Below, in pieces: positions 11,791 through 24,300 of a stretch of 64,000 nucleotides of DNA. The position numbers and the translations under genes were made by a program. A model generated the notes under the pieces. The model was not told the DNA's origin, made no database searches, and saw nothing but the letters and a program-made list of their open reading frames with translations. Every line of letters begins with the position of its first letter. Positions within the stretch are counted from its first letter, which is position 1. The stretch lies in NCBI GenBank assembly GCA_013398955.1, contig VWPU01006261.1, positions 55,016 to 119,015 on the forward strand, written 5' to 3'. Source of the DNA: Callaeas wilsoni (lineage: Eukaryota; Chordata; Aves; Passeriformes; Callaeidae).

Positions 11791-14700
11791 TGTGCTGTTG
11801 TGTGTGGCCTCGGTGTTGTGCGCAAGTCCTGCTGGGGATCTGTGGCAAAGCAGGGCACTTCTCATCCTGCAGGCACTGGCTGGGGGGGTTTGGGAGCTTT
11901 GGTTGAAGCTGCTCTTTCTGCAGTCAGTCATAATGACCCAAATATTGAATTTTATTATTTTGAGACTAATTTATGCGTAAAATCACATCCAAATGTTCTG
12001 TTAAAGACGGCACAAGGGTCTGCAGTCATTGTGGGTGTGTTCTACACGTGACGGAGGGTTAGAAAAGCTCATTTTTACCCCCACTAATGTACATCTGCAA
12101 GGACTGTGTCCCTGGGGGCTGTCATGTGCTGGGGATAGCCACTGAAATCCCTTTTTGCAGCACGGCAGTGAGTGGTTCTTGTGACACCAGTACCCATTTG
12201 GGCAGCCATTGCTTAGAACATTTACCCAGCAAAGACCTGGGGCTTGCCAGGAACTAGGACATTTCAGTATGTAAAATTAGAGCAAGAAATCCAGACATTT
12301 AAATACAGGTTAAAGTTCAGATTTTCGTGTCAAGTAAAATCCGACTGATGTGAAATGCTAAATACACCAGGGATTGCTAAATTTATACCGTATGTTCCAT
12401 TTCTAATAACAAGGCAAGTCAGGTTTTCAGGCTGACATGAAATACACTGAGCTGCTTTAATGGTTTGAAACACCATGAGGTTTTATCCCTCACAGCCACA
12501 GCCCTGGCTGGGACTGACACCTCAGCAGAGGTTACAGGCCCCGGGCAGAATGAACACCTTGAGTTAAAAAGGCCTGGTCTGCACGGCAGTTCAATGAGCT
12601 CCACAGCCCCTTGCCTTCCTCGCCAAATAGTGATAGGTTTTTGAGGAAAAAAGGCCTCTGCTTTTTCTAGTTGAGAGATTTATTCAGATCCTCGTGTGCC
12701 AAGGGTCACCTCCTGCTGGCCTCAGTGGAGTTGTCGGATGGATTTTTACAAGCTGAGGCAGGATCTGAGAAACTGGAGGAGAATGGATTCCACCCCTGCC
12801 TGGTACATGGAGAATGTGGTCAGAAATAATCCAACTTGAATGTGGGAGAAGTACCTTCCTGAGAATTCCCAAACTCTTGCCTCTTGTAGATCGTGCTTCC
12901 AAACCTGCACCCAAATTCCAGCAGGTCTTCCTGAATGGAATCAAGGCCCTCTGGGAAATTATTTGAGAATATTGTCCATTGAGGAAAATTAAAAGGCTGA
13001 GGAGGGAATGAATCCACTGTCCTGTAGGGAGGAAAAGTATGAAAACAAAAAATAATTGCTCAATCACCAGAAATCTCCTGTGAGAGAAGCTTTCTCAGGC
13101 AGCCAAGAGTGACTGGGGACAGCCCTATTACAGGAGGATGCTGTAGGAACCAGGAACACTCTGGAGGGATGCAGATAAACCAGCATCCAGCACAGGAGCC
13201 CAGGTGACACTGTGTGGCACCTGAGAGCGCTCCAGTGTGTATTCGCCTCGCTTTCCCTTGTCAAACATCCAATTCCTTTCAGGCAGGAGAAAGCCACATC
13301 AGTGACTTGTGGCATGGAGGGGGCAGCGTCTGGCCAGATCCTTCTACAGAAGGTGCACAGCCAGTGCAGCTGTTTATTTGTGTGTCTTTATGAAAAAAAG
13401 CTGTGAAGGTATTAGAGCCCTTCTTCCTCCTCAGGGAATTCTCTTTGCCCAGGCTCCCAGCAGAGCAGATCCATGGATCCCTGGTGTACCAGGTGAGACC
13501 AGGCTCTGCTGTGCTGCTCTGACTGCGGGGTGAGGGCTGCTGTTTCTGCTGTTTCTGCTGCTGCTGCTGCTGCTCAGCCCCTCTGGGGTGATCCAGGCTC
13601 CCTGCAGCGCGGTCACACAGGTGTTTGCAGGACCAGCCTGGCCATGCTCAGCCAGCAAGAAGCAGGTTTGGGGCACTGCAGGCTGAGGGGATGTGTGTGA
13701 GGGAGGAACAGCATGGTGCTGTTCCCTGGGAGAGCAGGGAAGGGCAGGGAACTGCTTCCACTGACACACAGCACTCAGGTCCCAGCACAGGGATAGGCTC
13801 CAGGGACTGGTATCCACAGAATGTTATACTGGATAGAGGATTTCAGCCTCCAGCACTCCTCCAGAAGTACCATTAACAGAGTCTGAGGAAGGAGACAGGC
13901 AGCTGTAGAGAAATCTCTGCAGGCTAGGAAAAAAGGTGTCTACATCAAATGCAGCTTTTCCTTTCTAAATAGGCCTCCTAACTGCATTCCCTCACTCCTC
14001 GCAGGATCTCAGAATCCTTCAAACTTGTGAGAACTCCCAGTTCCTCCTGGGAAGGCTCTCAGCTCTGTTTTCTGCATGCAGGAGCTGAGGCTCACTGTGT
14101 GAGGTGTGCCAGTGTCAGGCCTTCAGGGATCCTTGAGGCCCCTGGCTCTTAGAGGCATTTCTCTCATCTGTTACTGGACAGGTGATGAAAGCGTCAGTTT
14201 TGGAATACCCAGGGTGCATTTGCTGCTTTAGTAGCTCCTGTAGAAGTAGCAGTTCTCTCTCTTTCTCCCTGACTTCCTAGGCAGCTTAGCCAAGAGCTCC
14301 TGGAATTTCTTCTATTCATACTGGACACTGCGTGCAGAGGCTCTGGATGGTGGCATTCAGCAAATCCAAAACTCCGAAAATCTCCTTGGGATGAGACAGT
14401 GAATTGAAGGTTCCACACTGCAATAAATGCTGTGAAGTGGGGCCATTTTGGAATGCTGAGAAAGTTCATTAAATGCAGAACTTACCCTGTCTTAGCTGAG
14501 GGCTAAAAAGAGCACAGCACTTTTCAGAGAGACCCTCCATGCCCTCATGAAGACCAACAGAATGTTTTTCTAGCTAGTGCTTGTTTCTGCAGTGAGAGCA
14601 TGTCAGTCGTTCAAACAGCTCTTCAGCTGAGACACCAACATCTCAGAGGAGAGCTCCTCTGCAGAGTCTGCTTTGTTCATGTCACAATCACAGCTTACAC

Positions 14701-15150
14701 AGCTGGAGCCTCTAAATCTTTCCATATTAGTGACTCATACCTGACACTCATCAAATTTAAGAACTTCTTAGTAAACCATGAAGCAACGAATAAATAAAAC
14801 AGGCTCCAACTTTTTTTTGCTTATTCCAGGAGCTATCTTATTTTCTCGTTACTTCTACAGTCAGACCCAAACCCACCTCCTTCCCCATTCTCACACATTT
14901 TTTGCTACGAGACAGAGAAAAGCCAAGCCTGAATATACCGGTATATATTTGTATTTATACACACGTAGACCTGTGTGGGAAAAGCCGATCCCTGGCAGTC
15001 CGAAGTTGCTCTGAGGACAACTTCATGCACAATGGTCAATGTGGAAATGTCACCAGTGACTGCCCATTGCTGCTTCCAGGAGAGAACTGCTGCAGGGCTG
15101 GCTGCAGAAAAGCAGGATAAAAGTAAGGGAAGGAACGCGAACCACAGCCT
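11791..15150. other. Intergenic DNA, no gene recognised
   Basis: No ORF here resembles a known protein and no splice-linked exons could be built. It contains a short CTG run (about 13556-13574) and a 14-base palindrome at 14933-14946. Much of it looks like old, diverged interspersed sequence. Confidence 0.6.
13556..13574. repeat. Short CTG trinucleotide run
   Basis: Six consecutive CTG-type units follow two copies of ctgtttctg. It lies between genes and no coding context is seen. Confidence 0.7.
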
Positions 15151-15656
15151 CGAGAGGAAAAGGGGGTTAAAAGCCTTTACTGAGCAGCTTTTGAGTGAAA
15201 ACGTACAGGTTTGTGTACAAACAAATCACCTCGCGGGCTGTGGGTGTGAGGGGAGCCGCCTCCCTCCCGGCCCGCGATCCCCGGCGCGGGGCTGACCCCT
15301 AGTGCCGGCCGGGAGCCGCGGCCCCGCCGCCTCATGGAATTAACACCGGGCACTGAGCGAGTAGCACCGGACACTGCCCTCGGCCGCTGCCCCGGCCCGG
15401 GGGCCCCGCGCCCACCGCCAAAGCCGTCGGCGGGGCCGGCGGGCCGGGACTCCCCGCAACAGCGCGGCGCGCCGCCCCCCTGCCCCGCGAATGGGCCGCG
15501 CCAGGCGCCGTGCCGAGGCGGCGCGGAGGGGCGCTCCCATTACGGGCGGAGGGGGGAGCAAAGGGGGCGACAGCCCCGGTGTGAGGCTGGTCTCGGCGCC
15601 GGGGCTGCCCCGTCCCTCAGCGCGGCGCCGGGACCCGGGGGCAGCCTGGGCTCTGC

Positions 15657-16040
15657 CATCCCATGCTGGCCATCCCGGCCCTGCCATCGCATCCCGGCCC
15701 TGCCATCGCATCCCGGCCATCCCGGCCCTGCCATCGCATCCTGGCCCTGCCATCGCATCCCGGCCATCCCGGCCCTGCCCTCGCATCCCCGCCCTGCCAT
15801 CGCATCCCGGCCGTCCCGACCCTGCCATCGCATCCCGGCCCTGCCATCGCATCCCGGCCATCCCNNNNNNNNNNNNNNNNNNNNNNNNNNNNNNNNNNNN
15901 NNNNNNNNNNNNNNNNNNNNNNNNNNNNNNNNNNNNNNNNNNNNNNNNNNNNNNNNNNNNNNNNNNNNNNNNNNNNNNNNNNNNCATCCCGGCCCTGCCA
16001 TCGCATCCCGGCCCTGCCATCGCATCCCGGCCCTGCCATC
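15657..16040. repeat. GC-rich minisatellite with internal assembly gap
   Basis: A 19-base unit, CATCCCGGCCCTGCCATCG, recurs on both sides of the gap, sometimes with an extra 9-base CATCCCGGC giving 28-base units. Copies carry point differences (tgg for cgg, gtc for atc). The same unit ends at about 15864 and resumes at 15985, so the gap lies inside the array. Confidence 0.93.
15865..15984. other. Assembly gap (120 N)
   Basis: 120 consecutive N bases inside the minisatellite array. True length is unknown; the repeat probably prevented assembly. Confidence 0.99.
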
Positions 16041-16250
16041 CCGGGAGCTGCCGCGGGGCCCGGCTGCGGGGAGCGGCGGCCCGGAGCGGTCGGGAAGCGG
16101 CAGCGGGAGCTGCAGGGAGCGCTGCTGGCCGTGCAGCCGCCGCAGCATCCTTCCTCCTCCCTCGTTCCTCTGAGTTTGTCCATTTTCCTTTCCGGCGGGC
16201 CCAGAAGGAAGGGCCTGACCCCGGTCACCTGCTGTAACCTCCCCTGCACT

Positions 16251-18190
16251 TCACTGGCATTGGGGTTAAACCTTCCGAGGGGCAAACCCACAAAATGTGG
16301 GATGAGGCTCCTTGTGTGCCAATAAACAATTTGCCTTTTTTCTCTCTCCCAGCATTTTTTTCCCCTTCTTATTTTATTTCCTCAGCATCCACGACAGCTA
16401 CCAGCCAGCACCTGTGGCACCGAGGGCTTACAGAGCCCCAGGGTCACAGGGCTGGGACACGGGATGGGGCAGCTGCTCAAAACCACGGGAACGGCTTTTG
16501 AGTGGGAAGGCAACTGGGCATGAGGAACAAAACCAGTAAAGCTCATTGTGAGACCCACCTGGCCCGAATCCTGCCCAGGAATTTCCCTCAGTGTTCCTTA
16601 TGCAGTGCCAGACCCAGCTCCTGCCCTTTTCTCATCCTTAGCTTCGCATGAGGAAGCTGAGGATGGGGAAGTAGCATTTATGGAGAATAGAACAGCGCAG
16701 CTCCTGAGGGGACTGCAGTTTGCTCGTCTCTGTTTCAGAGCAGGGCCCATCACTTCCAGCCTATAAATCCTGATCCCAGGGGAGGCAATTGTAAGTATTT
16801 AAATATATATGCATTTGCCCTGCATTAATTTCCTTTCCCAAGTGACTGGTGACATGAAGGATTGTAATAGCAGAATGTATTTTTAATGCATTTCCTGCAG
16901 ATTTCTGCAAGGCAATCTAATTCCTGAGTGGGTTTAACTTGCCACAAAGGCAGAAGACCTCAGGAGCACTGGTAATAGGGCAGGGTGGGTTCTTTTAATC
17001 CACTGTTTTAATGAGCTCCATCCATCTCTCTGATTAGATTAATCTCATTTCTTTTAGCCAAGCCATCTAGCTGAAATCCCAACAGAGGAAATTGGGATTT
17101 TGAGTCTTTCAGGGCGAGCGCTTGGAGTGTCAGGCAGCAAACTCCATAGGGAGATTTCCGATTTGCCCTTTTATCACCTCAGAAATTAGTAACCCTGGTG
17201 ATCACATTGGAAAAGGACATTTTGGGCTGCAAATCTGCCTCATTGATGAGGCGCTGTGGAGAGCCCACTCAGGTCTCCTCTGCCCTGCTTGAAGCAAGTT
17301 CCCTAAGGAATTAAACCCAGCTTGGTGCAGAGGGCTCAGCTTTCCAAGCAGGCTCCCATTTTCCTGGCAGGAGCAGAGAGAGCTCCATGGCTGGACCTTC
17401 CTCACCTGTGGAATGGCCACACTTTTGCAGCCCCACTGTCGTGACCGTGCTGGGCGCAGTGAGGGGGAGAGCCTGCCAGTGCAAACAGAAATACCTTCCC
17501 CAATGGAAGGGGAAATGGATTTTTTTGTTTAAAAGATGGCAATGTTTTTCCAAGCCCGATGGATATGAAAGTCCCCTTTTAAAGGAGTCGAATCGGCAGA
17601 GAAACTGGTCACTGTTTTCACGCCCATGCGCCCGACAGAGGAGGCAAAAGCAAACTTCCTGGTGTATCCCGATCCAAATCACCTGGGAACGAGGCACAGT
17701 GCCCCAAGCTCTGAGCTGCCACACTGAGCAGCTGCAGAGGGCTCTCTGTGAAAAAGCAAACCCTGTCCCAACAGGAGAGGCAGAGCCCCAGTGGTGTCAC
17801 AGCCCTCACTTCCAAAACGGGAGGGAATTTGGAGCCTAGCAGCTACATCTGTGGCTGTTGGAAATTGGCCTTACAGGAGGAAGGCAAGGGGGTGGAGGGC
17901 AGAAAGCGTTAGCAGGTGTCTTGGGAGGGTGTGGAGGGGAGAGCAGGGGAAGACTGGAGTTTTCCTCTGCCCTGTCCGCCAGGAAAGCTATTTTTGCAGG
18001 AGCTCCTGGGCACTAGACAAGGTTTGGATTGTTCCCGTGCTGGATGCTGGTGCAAATACGTGGGTGGACAGCTGGATCCTGAGGAGCTCCCAGCGTCCCA
18101 GCAGGCACATGAAGGGATGTTTTACACCTTGTCCAGGTGAGAGGATGTCTTGGCGTCGGGTTTGCCGTAGTCCCTGATTTTGGGTGGGAG
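16251..18190. other. Intergenic DNA with AT-rich candidate conserved elements
   Basis: No coding sequence recognised. At about 16790-17200 the DNA becomes AT-rich and non-repetitive, with homeodomain-type cores such as GATTAGATTAATC (17032-17044). That is the look of a conserved non-coding element, but conservation cannot be measured here. Confidence 0.45.
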
Positions 18191-18191
18191 T

Positions 18192-18301
18192 TTCCCTCCT
18201 CCTCAGGTGGCGTGTGACCTTTCCCGTGAGACATCCCATGGTATCCGTCAGTTCCCTCCTCCTCAGGTGGTGTGTGACCTTTCCCGTGACACATCCCATG
18301 T
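18192..18301. repeat. 60-bp tandem duplication
   Basis: ttccctcctcctcaggtgg starts at 18192 and again at 18252. The following gtgtgacctttcccgtga and acatcccatg are also duplicated, giving two copies with a 60-base period and a few substitutions. Confidence 0.9.
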
Positions 18302-21300
18302 GTGTGAGCTGGCTGTTGCCACCTCAGTCACAGTGGACGTGTCGGAGCTGTGGGGAGCAGCCGCTTGGAGCAAACCTCCCCTTGTCCTGCCCAGTCTCCT
18401 GTGGGCAGCACCTGGTCTCGGGCTGTTCCAGACCAATTTGTCATCTGTGTGCTGAGGGGATGGGCTGGTGCTGGGTAAACTGAGGCTTGGAGGGGTTTGG
18501 CTCATGGTCACAGGGGCAGCCTGGCCACAGCCCAGGCATTGTGACTGGGGGTTGTGTGTGGAGCTGGGGAGATGCTTCTCGTGCCGTCTCTCCCTCCACA
18601 TCCAAAATAGGGTTTGGGCTCCCCGTGCAAAGCACTGGGTTGCTGCTGGTGCCACTGACTCTGGGTAATCTTTGTATTTGCTGACTTGACTTAATTGTGG
18701 CTCGGTGGAGAGCTTGGCTCTGGGGAAGTTGAAGGTACAGGGAGGCCCAAACCACACACAGCGCTCAGGGAGGGATTGTGATCCAAAAAAAAAAAAAAAA
18801 AAAGTTCAAAGGTGTTTTTGGCTTAATGCGGTTTATCTAGATTGCTTTATGTTCGTTAATCTGGATTAACACAAATTCTCTTGGAATGGCTGGCTGGGGA
18901 AGGGTTTGCTCAGCTATTCTGATGAGGACAGACTTTTCCAAAAGTGAAAAGTTTGAGCTGGGAAAAAAAAAGCCAGGTCCTGTCTGGCAGGAGTACTTGG
19001 AAGCCCTGTGAGCAGAACAAGGCTGTTTCATCCAAGTGTCCCTGGCACCCACAGACACTAATGACTGATCAACTTCCCCCACTACCACGGAGGATTAATC
19101 CCCCCTGTTCTTCCTGGGGCGATGTGAACCCCTTTTCCGGCTGGCATGCCAGAGCGGATGGCACAATTAGTGAACTTCAAGGTAAATTGGAGGTCAAGCC
19201 CAGATTTGAAGGTGGTGGTGGGTGTGAGCGTGACCTAGGGAGCCATGTGATGTGGGCGACGTCCTGGAGAGGCAGGTGATCTCCCTGTCCTCTCCTTTCC
19301 CCAGGGCTGGGATTAGGAGAGATTTTACAGCTGAGTGACCAGCCTCATGGTGAGGTTTGGTTCACAATGGCTCAACCCCCAGCCCCTCATCAAGGAAACT
19401 TTCAGCTCTTTTATGGCCAAGCTATGCTTCAGCAGGACAGTTTGTGTCTGCGGGGGACCTGTCCCTGGGCGGTACCACAACTTTGCATCCATAGGGAAAT
19501 CCCACCTTGAGAACAGGCAGAGAAACACTCAGTGTGAAACCTGGAAGTCATGGAGATGGATGGCAAAGCCCAGTGCTTTGGAGAGGGTTACCTCATTGCT
19601 TGAACGTTCACCTGCGATCTTTCTTGCTCTTCAAAAGTCTTCTGGTGCAGCCTTGGGCAGGTCCCTGCACCAGATGCCACCTCTTCCCACCAGCTGCCCG
19701 TGATCAGGATTGTTTGGGTGCCACAGGGCTGGAGATCTCTCAGGGACCGATGGATCAACTCCACGAAGGGCCCAGCTCCAGCTCTCAGCAGCCAGGAGCA
19801 GCAGGCGAGCAAAGCATTCCTGCAGAGCCGGGATGGGAGTTGTACGCAGGACCTGGGGCCTGCCCCAAACCCAGGGGACTCCCTCCTCCCCCTGCCCGTG
19901 CAAACACCAGATTAACAATTTATTTGACATGTTGCGGCTGGTTAGTTCTTCGCCCGCTCCCCTGATCAGAGGGAATAAGTGTTGCAGTGTGCAATAATGT
20001 TCATTTCAGGTGAGGGTAAATATAGAAAGGAAAACCTGCTGAGAGCAAGCCATTTATTCCTGCCTTTGGAAGCCTCTGCTCATAAACAGTCAGTCATGCC
20101 CATTTGGAAAATCCCAGTGTGGTTTTCTTGGCCATCCTAGAAGAACATTTACTTTCCTGTAGGTTAAGAAGTCCGTTTTAAATAAAAAAAATAATGTCAT
20201 CTCACTTCCAGCTGCCCTCGGGCGTTTAGGGCTTGTTGACACACTAAGGCCGCTCTGTTCGCATGCAAAAGTGGTCTGGTGTAGGAATTAGGAAGGAGAT
20301 CCTGCAGGGCTTCCCCAGCTGGTTGGGCTGTCAGACTCTTGTTCTTTGGGTTCTCCTTGTTCCCCTTGGGATTTTATCAGATGTTTCAGCCATGTGTGGG
20401 GTTAAAACCCCCCAGCTTTTGGGGGTGTGGGTGGGTGTGGATTCAGGGAGGTGCTGGGGGTGCCCTGAGAGCCCCATGCAGAGGGAGGCTGGGCCAGAGG
20501 GATGAGCTCATGCTGGACCAGAAAACCTCTGAGGGTTTTTGGGAGAGCGTGCCAAAGGCAACAAGACAGTGCAGGCTGCAGGAGCATCCCTCAAACAAGC
20601 CAGCAGCCGTGGTCAGCCCACGGTGACCTGCTGCAGCACGGGAAGGACACCCCGAAGCAGTGCTGCAGGAGGAGGCTGAGGAAGGTGGGGAGCCCCTGGC
20701 ACAGCCGAGCTCTGCCTCTCTCCTCTATCCCACGAGTGGCACCGAGGAGCCGTGCGGGAGAGCGAAGCAGCCGGTTTGAGTTGGACGGCTGCCCCCACCG
20801 GCTCCGCGGCTGGCACCAGCCAGCTCCCTCCTCTGGAGTGTTCTGCAGTCAATAAGGGTCTCTCCATGTTTTCTGACAGGCTTTGGATTTGGCTCGCGTT
20901 TTGCCTTGGTTTCCAAAGGCAAGAGGCAGTTAAGTCTCTTGGAAGAATGAATTAATTAGCAAATGCCTTTGGTCAGGTCAGTGCCCTGAGCAGTGTGCCC
21001 GTGCCTCTGCGCCAGGTACACGCTCGGAGAGGCTGCTCTTACCCTGCCATATTTCCAGAGCTGTACATGCATCATCCAACAAAAAAGAAAGGGAAAAAAG
21101 CCTCCCCCGGAAAGCAGTATTGACTCTAATGGTGGCGTTTGTGTAAGCAGCAAAATATTGACGCAGTTGGCTGGGGTCTGGCCGGGGCTTCTGGATATAA
21201 ACTGCTGCCTTGTTAAATTGTAGATGGAAATGCAAGTGGGAAAATGACTGACATCTTACACAAGGCGGGCAAATAAAACCGCTGCTTTACTACGGCGTGA

Positions 21301-24300
21301 AAAAACTCAGGAATTAATAGGTCTCCTTCTGCTCCAGGGTGTTGGATTTATCCCCGAGTAAGATCCATAAACTATTTTAAGGAGAGAAGTGCTACTTTTA
21401 AACATGTGTGTCTGGGTCCTGGAGTTCCCGTGATGTCACAGTTAACCCCTGCCTTGTCGCGGCTGTGGGCAGCAGAGCAGCCCCCCACAGCCCCCCACAG
21501 CCCCGTTCTTGGTAGGCACCGTTCTTGCCAATGCACAAACACATCAACACCTGGTAAATGATGAGGTTACTTTCAAAGGATGTTTTCCTACGATATGTTC
21601 CCACAGCTTTTGTCAGAAATGTGTTTCAGGCCTCGACCTGGACTCAGAGCTTGATTTTACCAGTGTGGGACACAAAATGTATTTTAAAAAACCCACCTGC
21701 TCCAAAGCTGTGTCTGACTCAAAGCAGATGCACAGAGCACTGCTGAGTCCATCTGGGGTGTGACCCAGCACACCCCAAAAGACTCCTTTTGACTCCAGTA
21801 GCTGAAGACCTTTTATCATCTTCTATGGGAAATGTGATTAACAGAGCTGTAGAGAGTGATACATCACTTTCCTTTCTACCCAAAGCCCCTTCCTTCTCCA
21901 CCCACATCCTGACGATCTCCCAGCTGACGCACATGTGCTCGTGGAAAAGAAGGATGAGATAAAAGCTGTCTCCCAGTGGCACAGGGGCCGACTCACCGGC
22001 AGCAGCGACACCAGTGTAATTATACATGCTCCAGTCCGATCTCCCAGTAATTATTCTGGAATAAAAGCCTGTCTATTTCTGTAAGACCTTATGTCACTTG
22101 GAAAGCTGTTATAAATTCAGCTGGAAAAAGGGACCCTTATTCTGGGATAAGTGTGGTTAGTGGTTAACTGGGAACGGGGCTATTCCTGGCGTTGCCATCG
22201 ACCTTCCCGGTGATGCCGGCGTAAGTCACTTCACCTCAGCGTGTGTCACCTTCTCCTGCTGCAAACTGGGAATTACAAACACGGGCTTTCGCAGGCAGCG
22301 TTTTGGGAAGCTCCTTGACACTGGAAAAAAGGTGTCACAGGGTGCCAGGCAGTCATTTAGTGGGACCTGGTGCTTTTTTACCCACCTTGGAGGCATCTGG
22401 ATCAAACTGTAGGCTGCGGAAATGAGGGACGAGCGTTGGGGACCGGCTGAGCCGCGTGAGCCTGGGCTGTTGGCGTGTTACTGGGAATACTGTGTTTTCC
22501 TCTCGGTTTTTAAAAATAGTCTATTCTGCTCCAAGTTGTAGACCACAGCCCTTGCTGGGGCATTGAAATGTCTGGGCTGCTGTTTTCTCGAGCCAGCACC
22601 TTCCAGTGTTCATGGTCGGGACACGGTGCCAGCATCCGTCCCCCCAGTTGCTGGCTCCAGCAAAGAGGGAGGGTCCTGCCCTGGACTGGCAGCACTGACC
22701 CTCTGGTTCTCGTGGACTGGAGGGAAAGGGAAATCTCCTGGTTCACTCTTCTGCCTGCAGTATCCCTGCCTGATTCAATAGCTTCTTCTGCGAGCCCTAA
22801 GGGCCTCGGGGACTTTTGCTTCTCGGCAGCTTCTTGTGCAGCCTCAGAAACAGCTTTTGGCTCAGCATCACGCAAGCACACACAGCTGAAGATGCAGCTC
22901 GTTCCTAGCACATGGCATTAAATCCATGCTAGACGTGGGGAGAATCGTCTCGGAGGGTTTTATCATTTGCACAGACAGTGCAGGCTGGCTCTCGGCCAGA
23001 ATCCATCTGTTTGCCAAAGCGGGTGCTGCCCACCGAGCAGCAGGACCAAGGTGCTGATGCCAAGAGGTGAAGGCAGAGCCTGCCCTGGCGCGTTCCCACG
23101 GCCTCCGTCCCTGCGCAAGCACCGGAGTGGGGCTCACTGCCGCTCGGAATTGGGCTGGAGCCAAGGAGGCAGAGGGGAAAAAGCCTTTTACAGTCCATTA
23201 GTGCTCCCCAGAGCCATTCAGGCCCTCTCGTCGTAAAAGTGGTGGAAGCCACAGAAACATTACGGCTGGTCTGCAGAAGATGCTGGTCTGCAGAAGATGC
23301 CAGCCCACCTCCCGGCTCCGTGTCCCTTCCCAGGGGCTTTGCCAAAGCCGCTGGCCTTCACGGCAGCTCCGGCTGCTGGAATTCCCTCTGGGAACAAGCT
23401 GGCAAGGTCTGGTTCCCTGGCCATCCCGAGCTCCCCCCAGGCAAAATGTACATGGGAGGGTTCCAAGTGCAAATGTGTGTGTGCTAATGGGAACTGAATT
23501 GCCTCTTGCCCCGAAGCCTTGCAGCTTGAGGAAAACAAGGCAGGGGCTAGGAATGACCTCATATCGCCTCCCAGGGAATGTTTTGCCAGATGAAGGGGGG
23601 AGAGGCAGCATCAAGACAGCACAATGTATGTATCTCTCTCCCTGTGTAAACATCTCTGTAGCTGCAGAAACCTCTTAAAACCCCGAATGAGAGGAGAACA
23701 GCTGCTTTGATCTGTGGATGTGGTTGTTGTTTTCTGAGTGCGGATCCGTTCTTTTTTTAATTTTGCTTCAAATTAAAAAAATGCCTGTTGTGATCTTTTG
23801 CTTTTATTTCTTGGCAAGGGACCGGAGAGTGGTGCAGTAAATTTTCATGACTCCCCATGTAACCGTTTCAGCATGGCTGACAATTCCTCGCCGGCTCTTC
23901 AGCGCCACAGCACAATGGGCCGAATCTTCTGGCCCTACATGAAGCCAAAGCAAATGGATTTTGCCCAGAAGTGCGCGACGGGGAGTGGAGGCAGCAGGGA
24001 GGAGAGTCCTGCCACCTCCTTCCCTGCCACACACACACACGCGCACACACACAGGGCTCGGGCTGGCAGGGCTGTCCCAATGCCTGTGAAGGGCTTTGGA
24101 GACAGCTCCCGGGCACGGATCCGTGCCAGCCCTACGCGGCAGGAACAGGAGCCGGTGAGGAGACACTGGGCCCAAGCGCTGGGCTGTCCTGCAGGTGATT
24201 TCAGTGGGATTCACGGCACCCCCTCCAGACTCCCTGTGTGATGTCGGGAATCCCCATCTGCCCGACTTTCCCCTTGGGGGACAGCCCTGTACTTGGAGGG

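Larger units (their letters stand above)
15150..16250. promoter_or_regulatory. CpG-rich intergenic island
   Basis: Very high G+C with many CpG dinucleotides (for example gcgcggcgcgccgcc and ccgcggccccgccgcc), flanked by AT-richer DNA. It lies about 3.4 kb past the ANKS1A end and about 10.7 kb before SCUBE3 exon 1. Open frames cross it on both strands, but none looks like a known protein. It could be an orphan CpG island driving a non-coding RNA or an upstream promoter. Confidence 0.5.

Noticed and set aside
15334..16237. Long open frames over the minisatellite (repeated HPGPAIASRP-type and AGPGCDGRAGM-type peptides)
   Set aside because: They come from the stop-free repeat in all frames and are bridged by N bases.
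18780..18810. Poly(A) run as the tail of a processed pseudogene
   Set aside because: The upstream sequence does not read as a gene copy and no target-site duplication is evident.
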